Notes: generated by a model from the sequence alone, not told the origin. 64,000 bases of DNA from Massilia sp. Root133 (GCF_001426525.1 NZ_LMEW01000033.1:124001-188000); one strand, 5' to 3'; positions 27,568 through 37,339 are shown, counted from the first letter of the stretch. Made by a program: numbers and translations.

Positions 27568-28524
27568 ATGCCCGCCACCCCGCCGTCGCTGTTCCCGCCC
27601 ATCCTCCCGAACCGTCATGGCATGCTGGCCGTGGACGACCTGCACACGATCTATTGGGAAGAAGTGGGCAACCCGAACGGCATCCCCGTCGTGTTCCTGC
27701 ATGGCGGTCCGGGCGCGGGCCTGTCGCCGCAGCACCGCCGCTTCTTCGACCCGAGCACCTACCGCGTGATCCTGTTCGACCAGCGCGGCGCCGGCAAGTC
27801 GACGCCGCTGGGCGAGTGGCGCAACAACACGACGCAGCTGCTCATCGAGGACATCGAACGCCTGCGCGCCATGTTCGGCATCGAGCGCTGGCTCGTGTTC
27901 GGCGGCTCGTGGGGCTCGACCCTGGCGCTGGCCTACGGGCAGGCGCACCCGGAGCGCTGCCTCGGCTTCGTCCTGCGCGGGATCTTCCTGTGCACGCCGG
28001 CCGAGATCGAATTCTTCCTGTACGGCGTGCAGTGGTTCTATCCGGAGCTGTACGACGAATTCATCGCGCCGATTCCCGTCGAGGAACGGGGCGATTTGCT
28101 GAAGGCGTACACGAAGCGCCTGCTGTGCGACGATCCGCAGCAGTACTGGCCCGCCGCGCGCGCGTGGAGCCGCTTCGAGGGGCGCCGCGTGTTCCTGCTG
28201 CCGCAGGAAGAAGAGCACGCGTCCGACACGCTCGACCTGGGCGTGGGCCGGCTCGAATCGCATTACATGGCGCACGGCGGCTTCCTCGAACCCGACCAGC
28301 TGCTGCGCGACGTCGGCCGTATCTCCCACCTGCCGGCCGTGATCGTGCAGGGCCGCTACGACGTGATCTGCCCGCCGCTGTCCGCGTACCGCCTGCACCA
28401 GGCCTGGGCCGGCTCGCGCCTTCGCATGATCCCGGACGCCGGCCACGGCGCGCTGGAAGCGGGCATCGCCCGCGCCCTCGTCGCCGCCACGGAACAGTTC
28501 AAGCGACACGGCCGTTTCGATTGA
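27568..28524 (+). CDS. pip: prolyl aminopeptidase
   Basis: Alpha/beta-hydrolase that removes N-terminal proline from peptides (S33 family), 318 residues, cytosolic. The oxyanion segment HGGPGAG is near residue 46, the nucleophile Ser is in FGGSWGST, the acid is in VQGRYDVICPP and the His is in PDAGHGALE. The ATG at 27568 suits the usual family start. It is flanked by the deaminase upstream and the DUF2721 gene downstream, both on the same strand with gaps of 51 and 76 bases. Confidence 0.92.
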   Translation: MPATPPSLFPPILPNRHGMLAVDDLHTIYWEEVGNPNGIPVVFLHGGPGAGLSPQHRRFFDPSTYRVILFDQRGAGKSTPLGEWRNNTTQLLIEDIERLRAMFGIERWLVFGGSWGSTLALAYGQAHPERCLGFVLRGIFLCTPAEIEFFLYGVQWFYPELYDEFIAPIPVEERGDLLKAYTKRLLCDDPQQYWPAARAWSRFEGRRVFLLPQEEEHASDTLDLGVGRLESHYMAHGGFLEPDQLLRDVGRISHLPAVIVQGRYDVICPPLSAYRLHQAWAGSRLRMIPDAGHGALEAGIARALVAATEQFKRHGRFD

Positions 28525-28600
28525 AACGGCGTCGATTCGGACAGAGGCCGCCGCCTGCTACACTGTCCCCAGCTTCTTACAATAACGACAAGCTACCCGC

Positions 28601-29047
28601 ATGAATATCCAGACCAACGACATCGGCCATGTCATCCAGCTGTCGATCGCGCCCGTGTTCCTGCTGACCGGCGTGGCGACCAAGCTGACGGTATTGATGA
28701 ACCGCCTCGCGCGCATCATCGACCGTACGCGCGACCTCAAGATCGAATTGCGCAAGGGGCCGGATCCGGATTGCAGCGAGGAGCTCGACGTGTTGTACCA
28801 GCGCTGGCGGCTGATCAATTATGCGATCACGGCCAGTACCGGCTGCGGCTTCCTGATCTGCGTGATCATCGCCTGCCTGTTCCTCGGCGATACCACCAAT
28901 CTGCCGCTCGACCGCTACATCGCCGGCATGTTCGTGGTGGCCATGGTCGCCCTGATTGCCAGCTTCATTTTCCTGCTGCGCGAAGTGTCCGTCTCGTTCC
29001 GCTACATGCGTATCCACCGTCACGACGCGCCGGTCGGGCCGGACTAG
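28601..29047 (+). CDS. DUF2721-family membrane protein
   Basis: A 148-residue protein with three hydrophobic segments (about 11-30, 72-95 and 105-127). The features IAPVFLLTGVATKLTVLMNRLARIIDR and SFIFLLREV are typical of DUF2721, an uncharacterised inner-membrane family. It starts with MNIQTNDIGHVIQLSI at 28601. No functional hint comes from its neighbours. Confidence 0.8.
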   Translation: MNIQTNDIGHVIQLSIAPVFLLTGVATKLTVLMNRLARIIDRTRDLKIELRKGPDPDCSEELDVLYQRWRLINYAITASTGCGFLICVIIACLFLGDTTNLPLDRYIAGMFVVAMVALIASFIFLLREVSVSFRYMRIHRHDAPVGPD

Positions 29048-29068
29048 TTTTTACGAATCGAGACCATC

Positions 29069-29524
29069 ATGAACGACTATCAACGTCCCCCCACCCTGCA
29101 CCGCTACGGCCTGCGCGCCGAGCTGGAACTGGCGCTGTCCACCGGCCAGTTCAAGCTCCAGCCCGAGAACGGTTTCCTGACCCTGTCGTTTTCCACGGCG
29201 TGGAACCGGGGCCTGTTCGACGTCCTCGGCCCGGCCGACAGCTGCCTCGTCATCCACAACACGGAAGAATTCGGCGAGCGCCTGCACCGCGCCGTCCAGC
29301 GCGCCTTGCCCAACTGGGCCGGCATCGACGGCCAGGTCGAATACGGCATCCGCTCGCGCCTGGGCTCGGCCTTTTCCCGCCCGATTTCCGACGCGCGCGA
29401 AAAGGAGTGGAAGTTCGCGTGGCGCTCCCTGGCGCCGCATACGAGCCTGAATCCCGTCACGGTGCGCATCGGCAGCATCGAGCAGTTCGCGGAACTGCGC
29501 ACGCCGGAGAGTTATCCGGCCTGA
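29069..29524 (+). CDS. conserved hypothetical protein
   Basis: A 151-residue soluble protein of unknown function, 21 bases after the DUF2721 gene on the same strand. The start MNDYQRPPTLHRYGLRAE is preceded by a weak ribosome-binding site. It has no signal peptide and no cysteine motif. The composition (Trp-containing SFSTAWNRGLFDVLG, then WAGIDGQVEYGIRSRLG) looks like a folded alpha/beta protein. Codon use matches its neighbours, so it is probably a real core gene. Confidence 0.65.
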   Translation: MNDYQRPPTLHRYGLRAELELALSTGQFKLQPENGFLTLSFSTAWNRGLFDVLGPADSCLVIHNTEEFGERLHRAVQRALPNWAGIDGQVEYGIRSRLGSAFSRPISDAREKEWKFAWRSLAPHTSLNPVTVRIGSIEQFAELRTPESYPA

Positions 29525-29603
29525 CGTTCGCGCGTGTTGCGATTAGAACCACGGCTCCAGGAAATCCCGGTGTAATTCCGGGATCATCACTTACGTCGTG
29601 CCC

Positions 29604-31649
29604 ATGACCGCCTCGCTCCCCGACACCGCTTATCCGCACCTGCTGTCCCCCCTCGACCTCGGCTTCACGACGCTGAAGAACCGCGTGATCATGGGGTCGA
29701 TGCACACGGGGCTGGAAGACCGCTTCTGGAACTACGGGAAACTGGCCGCGTTCTACCGCGAGCGGGCGCGCGGCGGCGCGGGCCTGATCGTCACCGGCGG
29801 CATCTCGCCGAACCGCCAGGGCTGGCTGCTGCCTTTCGGCGGCACGCTGAACTTCCGCGGTGACGTGTTCAATCACCGCCGCGTCACGCGCGCCGTGCAC
29901 GAAGAGGGTGGCAAGATCCTGCTGCAGATCCTGCACGCGGGCAGATACGGCTACCAGCCGCTCGTCGTGTCGGCCTCGAACGTCAAGTCGCCGATTTCTC
30001 CGTTCCGCCCGCGCGCGCTGACGGCACGCGGCATCGAGTCGACCATCGCGGCCTATGTCCGCTGCGCGACGTTGGCACAGAAGGCCGGCTACGACGGCGT
30101 CGAGGTGATGGGCAGCGAGGGCTACCTGATTAACCAGTTCCTGTGCGCGCGCACGAACCGCCGCACGGACGCGTGGGGCGGCAGCATCGAGAACCGGATG
30201 CGCCTGCCGGTGGAGATCGTGCGCCGCATCCGCGCGGCCGTCGGGCGCGAGTTCATCGTGATGGTGCGCCACTCCGTGCTGGACCTCGTCGACGGCGGCA
30301 ACACGTGGGACGAGGTCGTGCAGGTGGCCCAGGCGCTGGCGAACGCCGGCGCCACGATCCTCAACACGGGCTACGGCTGGCACGAGGCACGCATCCCGAC
30401 CATCGTCACGTCGGTGCCGCGCGCTGCCTTTGCGTCGGTCGCGGCGCGGCTTCGGGATGCCGTCAGGATTCCTGTGGTCGCGTCGAACCGCATCAACATG
30501 CCGGCCGACGCGGAGCGCCTGCTGGCCGAGGGCAGCGCGGATATGGTGTCGATGGCGCGGCCGTTCCTGGCCGATCCCGACTGGGTGAACAAGGCCGCGG
30601 CGGGCCACGCGGACCGCATCAACACGTGCATCGCCTGCAACCAGGCGTGCCTGGACCACACGTTCGCCAACAAGCGCGCGACCTGTCTCGTGAACCCGCG
30701 CGCGTGCCACGAGACGGAACTGGTGTACACGCCGACACGCCAGCGCAAGCGCATCGCCGTCGTCGGCGCCGGGCCGGCCGGATTGTCCGCCGCGACGGTG
30801 GCGGCGCAGCGCGGCCATGCCGTCACGTTGTTCGATGCGCTTGAGCGGATCGGCGGCCAGTTCAACATCGCCATGCGCATCCCCGGCAAGGAAGAATTCG
30901 CGGAAACCATCCGCTATTTCGGCCGCCAGCTGGAGCTGACGGGCGTGGAACTGCGGCTCGGCCAGCGCGTCACGCGCGAGGAACTCGTCGCGGCCGGCTA
31001 TGACGACGTGATCGTGGCCACCGGTGTCACGATGCGCCGTCCCCGCATCGAGGGCATAGCTCATCCGAAGGTGCTGTCCTACCTGGACGTGCTGCGCGAC
31101 CGCGCGCCCGTCGGCCCGCGCGTGGCGATCATCGGCGCCGGCGGCATCGGCTTCGACACGGCGGAGTTCCTGGTCCACGACGCCAACGCGCCGCGCCCGC
31201 AGCCCGTCGCGGACTGGGCCGGCGAATGGGGCGTCGACCTGGACGTGGCCGCACCGGGAGGCCTCGTGAAGCCGCATGGCGTGACGCCCGCGCGCAGCAT
31301 CTGGCTCCTGCAGCGCAAGGCGACGCGTCCGGGCGCGGGCCTGGGCAAGACGTCGGGCTGGGTGCACCGCGCCACGCTGGCCCGCAACGGCGTCGCGATG
31401 CTGGCGGGCGTGCAGTACGACCGCATCGACGACGCGGGCCTGCACATCACCGTGGGCGGGCAGGCGAAATTGCTGGAAGTGGACAACGTGGTGATCTGCG
31501 CCGGGCAGGAAAGCCTGGCGGAACTGATGCCGCCGGAAGGGCAGCAGGGCGGACCGGCGTTCCACAAGATCGGCGGCGCGGCACTGGCGGCCGAGCTGGA
31601 TGCGAAGCGGGCGATCCGCGAAGGGGCGGAGCTGGCGGCGCGGCTGTAG
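29604..31649 (+). CDS. FadH-like NADPH-dependent 2,4-dienoyl-CoA reductase
   Basis: Old Yellow Enzyme-type flavoprotein, 681 residues (E. coli FadH has 672). A FMN-binding TIM barrel starts with SPLDLGFTTLKNRVIMGSMHTG. A 4Fe-4S cluster segment has CIACNQACLDH with further Cys residues in ATCLVNPRAC. A FAD/NADPH domain has GAGPAGLSAA and IIGAGGIGFDTAEF. It would reduce 2,4-dienoyl-CoA in beta-oxidation of unsaturated fatty acids. The ATG at 29604 is preferred over the GTG two codons earlier. The long minus-strand frame opposite is a shadow. Confidence 0.88.
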   Translation: MTASLPDTAYPHLLSPLDLGFTTLKNRVIMGSMHTGLEDRFWNYGKLAAFYRERARGGAGLIVTGGISPNRQGWLLPFGGTLNFRGDVFNHRRVTRAVHEEGGKILLQILHAGRYGYQPLVVSASNVKSPISPFRPRALTARGIESTIAAYVRCATLAQKAGYDGVEVMGSEGYLINQFLCARTNRRTDAWGGSIENRMRLPVEIVRRIRAAVGREFIVMVRHSVLDLVDGGNTWDEVVQVAQALANAGATILNTGYGWHEARIPTIVTSVPRAAFASVAARLRDAVRIPVVASNRINMPADAERLLAEGSADMVSMARPFLADPDWVNKAAAGHADRINTCIACNQACLDHTFANKRATCLVNPRACHETELVYTPTRQRKRIAVVGAGPAGLSAATVAAQRGHAVTLFDALERIGGQFNIAMRIPGKEEFAETIRYFGRQLELTGVELRLGQRVTREELVAAGYDDVIVATGVTMRRPRIEGIAHPKVLSYLDVLRDRAPVGPRVAIIGAGGIGFDTAEFLVHDANAPRPQPVADWAGEWGVDLDVAAPGGLVKPHGVTPARSIWLLQRKATRPGAGLGKTSGWVHRATLARNGVAMLAGVQYDRIDDAGLHITVGGQAKLLEVDNVVICAGQESLAELMPPEGQQGGPAFHKIGGAALAAELDAKRAIREGAELAARL

Positions 31650-31746
31650 GACGTAGCGTATTCGCAACTATTGGATAGAATTCAAGTTAACATATTGGCA
31701 AATAGATGATAAGTTGCATGGCTGATCCCTCTGTTTCGGCCTGACA

Positions 31747-32781
31747 ATGTCCACATCCCCCAAAACGATTCCGTACCTCGACGGTTGGCGCGGCCTTGCG
31801 ATCGTGCTCGTCCTGCAATCGCACTTCGGCCTCGGTGGCGGGGGCAGGCTGGGCGTCGCGCTGTTCTTCGCGCTGTCCGGCTACCTGATGGGTGAACTCC
31901 TGTTCGTCAAGAACGTGCCGCTGGGCCGCTTCTTTAAACGCCGCATCAGCCGCATCGTTCCGACGTACTGGCTGTATGTCGCCGCGGCGTTCGCACTGGC
32001 GGGCGCGGCGTGGTATCAGAAGCCGTACGAGGTGCGGACCGACGAACTGGTCTCGACGCTGCTGTTTGCCCGCACTTATTATCCGGCCGACGTCAGTATC
32101 TGGTCGGGCGCCTGGCAGATCGGGCATTTCTGGTCGCTGAACGTCGAAGAGCACAGCTATATCTACCTGGCATTGCTGGCCCTCGTGGCCGGGGCCGCCG
32201 GCGTCAAGAGGACCTGGCTGCTGGCGCTCAGCACGCTCGCGTGCCTCGGCCTTAACCTCTACTACACGTTTTATCCACCCGGCGGCGCATCGCCGTGGTT
32301 CGCACGGTCGGAATGCGCGGCGTTGGGCCTGATTGCGTCGGCCACGCTGCGCGCGTGGCGGCACGAGGTGCCGGCGCTGCACACGGGCGCGGCCTGGATT
32401 GCTCCCGCGACGCTGGCGCTCGGCGCCGTGTGCTTCACCTGGACGGGCCTGCCGATCCTCGCGATCACGCTCGGGCCGCTGCTGCTGGCCGTGTCCATCA
32501 ACTATGTCGGGACCGCGCCGGCGCTGCTGCGCAACGCGCTGTCCGTGGGGGTGCTGCGCTGGTTCGGGATCTGCTCGTTTTCGGTGTACGTCTGGCAGCA
32601 ACTGGCGTACGTGGCGTACCAGAACCATCTGTTGCAGCGCCAGCTGGCTGGTGTGATCGGGATCCTGGTCGGCGTCGTGGCGTTCTACCTGTACGAAGAT
32701 CCGGTGCGGCGCTGGCTGAACGGCGAGCGCCGCACGAGCGCCGCCGCCGCTGCGCCGCTGCAGGCGGAAGGCCAGGCGTAA
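31747..32781 (+). CDS. acyltransferase family 3 membrane protein
   Basis: Polytopic inner-membrane O-acyltransferase of the OafA/YrhL type, 344 residues with about ten hydrophobic segments. The N-terminal LDGWRGLAIVLVLQSHF carries the conserved Arg/His region, and GRFFKRRISRIVPTYW is the usual Arg-rich motif. It probably acetylates or acylates a surface polysaccharide or lipid. The preceding ~97 bases are AT-rich and probably hold its promoter. Confidence 0.86.
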   Translation: MSTSPKTIPYLDGWRGLAIVLVLQSHFGLGGGGRLGVALFFALSGYLMGELLFVKNVPLGRFFKRRISRIVPTYWLYVAAAFALAGAAWYQKPYEVRTDELVSTLLFARTYYPADVSIWSGAWQIGHFWSLNVEEHSYIYLALLALVAGAAGVKRTWLLALSTLACLGLNLYYTFYPPGGASPWFARSECAALGLIASATLRAWRHEVPALHTGAAWIAPATLALGAVCFTWTGLPILAITLGPLLLAVSINYVGTAPALLRNALSVGVLRWFGICSFSVYVWQQLAYVAYQNHLLQRQLAGVIGILVGVVAFYLYEDPVRRWLNGERRTSAAAAAPLQAEGQA

Positions 32782-32787
32782 CGACGC

Positions 32788-33276
32788 TTATTGCCCCGCG
32801 CCGCTGCTGCCTTTTTTACTCTTCTTGCTGCGGGAACCCGACGCCGGCTGCGCCGTCTGGTCACCCTGGCGCGGCGTGTCGAGATCACTCTGCCGGGAGC
32901 CCGCCGCCGATTCCAGCGAGCCGCCTTTCTGCTGCTGTTCCATGCCGCCGTAGCCCGACTGGCGCGATGCGTTCAGGCGGTCTTCCTCGCCGCGCGCCTG
33001 CATGCGCTGGGCGCTCTGGCGGGCGCTCCAGCCGGCCTGCTGCGCACCGGCGCCACCGCGCTGGCCGCCCACGTTGTCGTTGAGACTACCCTGCAGCGAG
33101 CCGCGCGCGCGCAGCGATGCGCCCAGCTGTTCGATATTGGCCGACTGCACGTTGGCACTGCCCGGCGCCACCCAGCCCGGCGCACGCGGCTGCTGGCTGT
33201 CTTGCGCGACGGTGACGGTTTTTTCCTTGGCGATGCCGCGCGAATGCGTGGTGTCCGGTCCTTTTTGTTTCGACAT
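32788..33276 (-). CDS. low-complexity hypothetical protein
   Basis: A 162-residue protein rich in Gln, Ser, Gly, Arg and Ala with no hydrophobic core, predicted to be disordered. The N-terminus MSKQKGPDTTHSRGIAKEK follows AGGAGGA, a strong ribosome-binding site, which supports it as real. The C-terminus is Lys/Ser-rich (SRSKKSKKGSSG). It converges with the acyltransferase gene. Function unknown; a stress- or nucleic-acid-associated disordered protein is only a guess. Confidence 0.55.
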   Translation of the reverse strand: MSKQKGPDTTHSRGIAKEKTVTVAQDSQQPRAPGWVAPGSANVQSANIEQLGASLRARGSLQGSLNDNVGGQRGGAGAQQAGWSARQSAQRMQARGEEDRLNASRQSGYGGMEQQQKGGSLESAAGSRQSDLDTPRQGDQTAQPASGSRSKKSKKGSSGAGQ

Positions 33277-33371
33277 TTGATCCTCCTGTGAGCTGGGCTG
33301 ACAAGAGGATCATGCGCGCGGGGAACGGGCTATTCCAGAGGAAGAGGGAGCGCACCTTTGTAGGACTGGAA

Positions 33372-34493
33372 CTACCTTTTACGCACGACGACGCAGCCGA
33401 TCGAATACCCCGCGCCGAACGAGCAGATCACGCCATGTGCGCCGCTGGGCAGGTCGTCCTGGTGCGAGTGGAACGCGATGATCGAGCCGGCCGACGACGT
33501 GTTCGCGTAGCGGTCGAGAATCACCGGCGCTTCGTCCGGCGTGGCGTCGCGGCCCAGCAGGGTGCGCACGATCAGCTGGTTCATGCTCAGGTTCGCCTGG
33601 TGCAGCCAGAAGCGGGCGATGTCCTCGATCTTCAGGCCCGCGTGCTCGACGGTGTCGCGGATCATCGCGGCCGCCATCGGGCACACTTCCTTGAATACCT
33701 TGCGGCCCTGCTGGCGGAACAGTTTATCGGGCTGGCCGATGCCGTCTTCATCGAAACGGTTCATGAAGCCGTAGTTGTTGCGGATATTGTTCGAGAACTT
33801 CGTCTTGAGTTTCGAATCGAGGATCTCGAACTGGTGGGCGCTCGTCGCCGTGTCGGCCGCTTCGATGACCATCGCGGTGCACGCGTCGCCGAAGATGAAA
33901 TGGCTGTCGCGGTCGCGGAAGTTCAGGTGGGCGCTCGTGATTTCCGGGTCGAGCACGAGCACGGCGCGCGCCTGGCCCGTCTGGACGGCGGCCGCCGCGG
34001 TCTGGATCGCAAAGGTGGCGGACGAGCAGGCCACGTTCATGTCGAAGCCGTAGCCGTCGATGCCGAGCGCTTCCTGCACCTCGACGGCCATCGCCGGGTA
34101 GGCGCGCTGCATGTTGCTGGCGGCGACCAGGACCATGTCGATGTCGGCCGGCGTGCGGCCGGCGCGGGCGAGGGCTTCACGGGCGGCGGCCACGCAGATC
34201 TCGGCCTGCAGCGACAGTTCCTCGTCGGCGCGCTCCTTGATGCGCGGCGTCATGTGCGTGGGGTCGAGGATGCCGGCCTTTTCCATCACGTAGCGCGACT
34301 TGATGCCCGACGCTTTTTCGATGAAGGCGCTGCTGGACGGTTCCAGTGCGGTAACCTCGCCGGCCGCGATCTTCTCGGCGTGCTCGGCGTTGAACAGCTC
34401 GACGTATTGGTTGAACGCCGTCACCAGCTCATCGTTGGAGATCGAATTCGGTGGCGTGAACAGGCCGGTGCCGCTGATGACGACAGGTTTCAT
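33372..34493 (-). CDS. beta-ketoacyl-ACP synthase III family protein
   Basis: Thiolase-fold condensing enzyme of 373 residues, longer than housekeeping FabH (~317). The catalytic triad is visible: Cys in NVACSSATF, His in WLHQANLSMN and Asn in RYANTSSAGS. The extra length is mainly in the N-terminal third. Such proteins occur in secondary pathways (for example dialkylresorcinol or alkylquinolone-like routes) as well as alternative fatty-acid initiation. No partner biosynthetic genes lie beside it, so the product is not assigned. Confidence 0.85.
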   Translation of the reverse strand: MKPVVISGTGLFTPPNSISNDELVTAFNQYVELFNAEHAEKIAAGEVTALEPSSSAFIEKASGIKSRYVMEKAGILDPTHMTPRIKERADEELSLQAEICVAAAREALARAGRTPADIDMVLVAASNMQRAYPAMAVEVQEALGIDGYGFDMNVACSSATFAIQTAAAAVQTGQARAVLVLDPEITSAHLNFRDRDSHFIFGDACTAMVIEAADTATSAHQFEILDSKLKTKFSNNIRNNYGFMNRFDEDGIGQPDKLFRQQGRKVFKEVCPMAAAMIRDTVEHAGLKIEDIARFWLHQANLSMNQLIVRTLLGRDATPDEAPVILDRYANTSSAGSIIAFHSHQDDLPSGAHGVICSFGAGYSIGCVVVRKR

Positions 34494-34560
34494 GTTTGGC
34501 TAGCTTTCATGGACAATAACGGGAGGCAACACTCCCTGAATCAGGCGATTCTACACAATC

Positions 34561-34610
34561 GTACTGACGGTGGGAACCGAGGCTCCATTCCACAGGAAGC
34601 CCGTCAGTAC
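34561..34610. repeat. inverted repeat between the CtpA-type protease and the KAS III gene
   Basis: Perfect 10-base arms GTACTGACGG (34561-34570) and CCGTCAGTAC (34601-34610). An imperfect inner pair is formed by GTGGGAA and TTCCAC. It lies downstream of the S41 peptidase stop and upstream of the KAS III start, both on the minus strand. It may act as a transcript-end hairpin; no T-tract is seen. Confidence 0.5.
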
Positions 34611-34625
34611 AGGCGTTGTGCGGAA

Positions 34626-36053
34626 TCAGTGAGCCTGTTGGGCGAGCGAGGCGGGCGGCGTGGCGCGTTTGGATAACTGTACGGGCAGGCCTTGCAGATG
34701 GTGCAGCGCCTGGGTCAACTGAAAATCGTCCGCGCTGCCGAATTCCAGCGGCTTGCGGGTGCGCTCGGCGGCGAGGATCCGCATCTGCTCCTCGATGTCG
34801 TCGTGGTTCGTCGCTTCCTCGCCCGCGCGGCTGGTGTCGTTCTTGAGGTGGTGCTGCAGGTCGGCTTCGCGCATGCGCAGGGCGTTCAGGCCGTCGCCGT
34901 CGGCGTTCTCGTCGACGGGGACGTCGGGCACGATGCCGCGCGCCTGGATCGAACGGCCGCTGGGCGTGTAATAGCGCGCCGTCGTCAGTTTCACCGCGGT
35001 GTCGCCGGCCAGCGGGCGGATCGTCTGCACGGACCCCTTGCCGAACGTCTGGCTGCCGACGATGGCGGCGCGTTTATGGTCTTGCAGCGCACCCGCGACG
35101 ATTTCCGATGCCGATGCCGAACCCGTGTTCACGAGCACGACCATTGGGACCGTCTTGAACAGATCCGGCACCTTGTCGAGCGGATCGTTGCCGCGGCTGA
35201 GCAGGTAGTACTCGGGGCTGCCGTAGAAGCGGGCCTTCGAATCGTCCAGCTGGCCGTTCGTCGAGACGATCTCGGCATTCTTCGGCAGGAACGCGGCGGA
35301 GACGCCAATCGCGCCCTGCAGCAGGCCGCCCGGGTCGTTGCGCAGGTCGAGCACGAGACCTTTCAGGTTCGGCTCCGCGCGCGCCAGCGCGGCCAGTTTA
35401 TTGGCGAGATCGTCGACGGTCGGTTCCTGGAACTGCGACACGCGCACCCACGCGTAGCCGGGCGCGACGATCTTGCCCTTCACGCTCTTCTGCACGATCT
35501 CGTCGCGCACGATCGTGAACGACAGCGGCGCCGGGGCGTTCTTGCGCAACACCGTGAGCACGACCTTCGTGTGCGGCTCGCCGCGCATGCGCTTGATGGC
35601 CTCGTCGAGGTCCATGTCCTTCACCGCCGCGCCGTCGACGTGCGTGATCAGGTCGCCCGCCTGGATGCCGGCGCGGGCGGCCGGGGCATCCTCGATCGGG
35701 GTGACGATGCGGACATAGCCTTCTTCGCTCTGGTTGATCTCGATGCCCAGGCCGACGAATTTGCCTTCGGTCCCTTCGCGCAGTTCGCGGTAGGCCTTGC
35801 GGTCCAGGTAGGCCGAGTGCGGGTCGAGCGCGCCCACCATGCCGGAAATGGCCTGCGTGAGGAGCTTGCGGTCTTCGACAGGCTCGACGTAGCCGGCCTT
35901 GATCGTGTTGTAGGCATGCGCCAGCTGGTGCAGGCCTTCGATGGGCATGCCGTCCACCGGCTTGTGGGCCAGGGCCGAATATTGCATCGTGACGCCGACC
36001 CCGAGGATCACACCGAGGGTGACCAGGGCAACGTTCTTGAAGCTGGAGCGCAT
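34626..36053 (-). CDS. S41-family C-terminal processing peptidase
   Basis: CtpA/Prc-type periplasmic serine protease, 475 residues. An N-terminal membrane anchor or signal (MRSSFKNVALVTLGVILGV) is followed by a PDZ domain (about 90-165, GLGIEINQSEEGYVRIV onward). The S41 catalytic domain has Ser in NTGSASASEIVAG and Lys in SQTFGKGSVQT. The C-terminal ~100 residues are helical and charged. The ATG at 36053 is chosen because the longer frame to 36860 is only antisense to the upstream glycosyltransferase. It probably processes envelope proteins. Confidence 0.9.
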   Translation of the reverse strand: MRSSFKNVALVTLGVILGVGVTMQYSALAHKPVDGMPIEGLHQLAHAYNTIKAGYVEPVEDRKLLTQAISGMVGALDPHSAYLDRKAYRELREGTEGKFVGLGIEINQSEEGYVRIVTPIEDAPAARAGIQAGDLITHVDGAAVKDMDLDEAIKRMRGEPHTKVVLTVLRKNAPAPLSFTIVRDEIVQKSVKGKIVAPGYAWVRVSQFQEPTVDDLANKLAALARAEPNLKGLVLDLRNDPGGLLQGAIGVSAAFLPKNAEIVSTNGQLDDSKARFYGSPEYYLLSRGNDPLDKVPDLFKTVPMVVLVNTGSASASEIVAGALQDHKRAAIVGSQTFGKGSVQTIRPLAGDTAVKLTTARYYTPSGRSIQARGIVPDVPVDENADGDGLNALRMREADLQHHLKNDTSRAGEEATNHDDIEEQMRILAAERTRKPLEFGSADDFQLTQALHHLQGLPVQLSKRATPPASLAQQAH

Positions 36054-36133
36054 GGGTGATGAGCGAAAGGGGACTGCGGTCCAGTATAACCCTCCCGCGG
36101 CCCGGTGCGACGCCGGGACGCGCGGGAATCTCG

Positions 36134-37339
36134 TCAGGCGACGGCGCGGTTGCCGGTCGGCAAGGTGCCGCGGCTGTTGATGATGCGCGAAAACAACGTC
36201 AGCTGGCCATTGGTCGTGTCGTCCCAGCTGAAACCCTCGGCATAGCGGCGGGTGGCGGCGTGGTCCGGGTAGTTGCGGCGCAGTTCCGTGACGGCGTCGG
36301 CGATGCCTTTCGCCGTGCGTTCCTTCATCAGCACGCCGGCTTCCGGCTTGGCCACGACTTCCGGCGTGCCCCACACGTTGGATGCAACGACCGGCGTGCC
36401 GCAGGCCATCGATTCGAGCAGCACGTTGGCCCAGCCTTCGCGGCTGGACGCGAGGATCATCGCATCGGCCGCGTTGTAGTAATGCTTGAGCTCGGTCTGC
36501 GCGACGGCGCCGAGGAATTTGACGCGGTCGGTCACGCCCAGGCTGGCGGCCAGCGCTTCCAGCTTCTTGCGCTCCGGGCCGATGCCGGCAATGAGCAGTT
36601 TCACGTCCGGCAGCATCGGCAGCGCGCCGATGGTCAGGTCGTGCGCCTTGCGCGGGTCGAGCACGCCGACGGAAATGACGGTGAAGCCGTCGATGCCCAG
36701 CTGGGCGCGCGCGGCCGCGCGGTCCATCGGCACGAAGCGCTGCAGGTCGACGCCGTTGCGCAGCGCGACGATGCGGTCGCCCGGAATGCCCAGACCGATC
36801 ATCTCTTCGCGCAGCGCCTGGCACACCGTGATCATGCCGGCCGCGTTGTTTGCCGCCCACATGAGTTGTTTTCTCGGCAGCGTGAACTGCGGAATCAGGT
36901 TAATGTCGGTACCGCGGGCCGTAATCACGACGGGCTTGTTGAAATACTTGCCCAGCATCGCCGCGGCCACGCCGTCCGGATAAAAATAGTGCGCGTCGAT
37001 GACGTCGAAGTCATAGCCCTCGTCGATGATGCGCCCGATCTCTTTCTTGCAGGCCTGGGCCATCAGCCACGGCGCCGCCGTCATCCCGACCTTCGGAATG
37101 ACGAGGTAGCGGGGGTGCGTGACCTCGATGTCGTAGCGGGTTTCACGCGCCGGCACCTTGGAGAAGGCCGCGTAATCGCCGAAACGCGGGTGCTGCGACG
37201 GGAACCAGGGCACGGGCGCGACGACTTTCGATTCGACCTGGCCGCTGGCGAGCAGGTAACGCAATCTTGTTTCGACAAAGATGCCGTGGCTGGGTTTAAC
37301 CGTGTTCGGGAAGAGGGAACTGAATGTAAGGAGCTTCAT
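36134..37339 (-). CDS. GT4-family glycosyltransferase
   Basis: Retaining glycosyltransferase of the GT-B fold, 401 residues, cytosolic or membrane-peripheral. The N-terminal domain begins MKLLTFSSLFPN, and the acceptor side includes VITARGTDINLIPQ. The donor-binding E-x7-E motif is EGWANVLLESMACGTPVVAS. It is divergent from the sugar-nucleotide operon starting at ugd, which suggests a role in exopolysaccharide or surface glycan synthesis. Donor and acceptor are unknown. Confidence 0.88.
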   Translation of the reverse strand: MKLLTFSSLFPNTVKPSHGIFVETRLRYLLASGQVESKVVAPVPWFPSQHPRFGDYAAFSKVPARETRYDIEVTHPRYLVIPKVGMTAAPWLMAQACKKEIGRIIDEGYDFDVIDAHYFYPDGVAAAMLGKYFNKPVVITARGTDINLIPQFTLPRKQLMWAANNAAGMITVCQALREEMIGLGIPGDRIVALRNGVDLQRFVPMDRAAARAQLGIDGFTVISVGVLDPRKAHDLTIGALPMLPDVKLLIAGIGPERKKLEALAASLGVTDRVKFLGAVAQTELKHYYNAADAMILASSREGWANVLLESMACGTPVVASNVWGTPEVVAKPEAGVLMKERTAKGIADAVTELRRNYPDHAATRRYAEGFSWDDTTNGQLTLFSRIINSRGTLPTGNRAVA

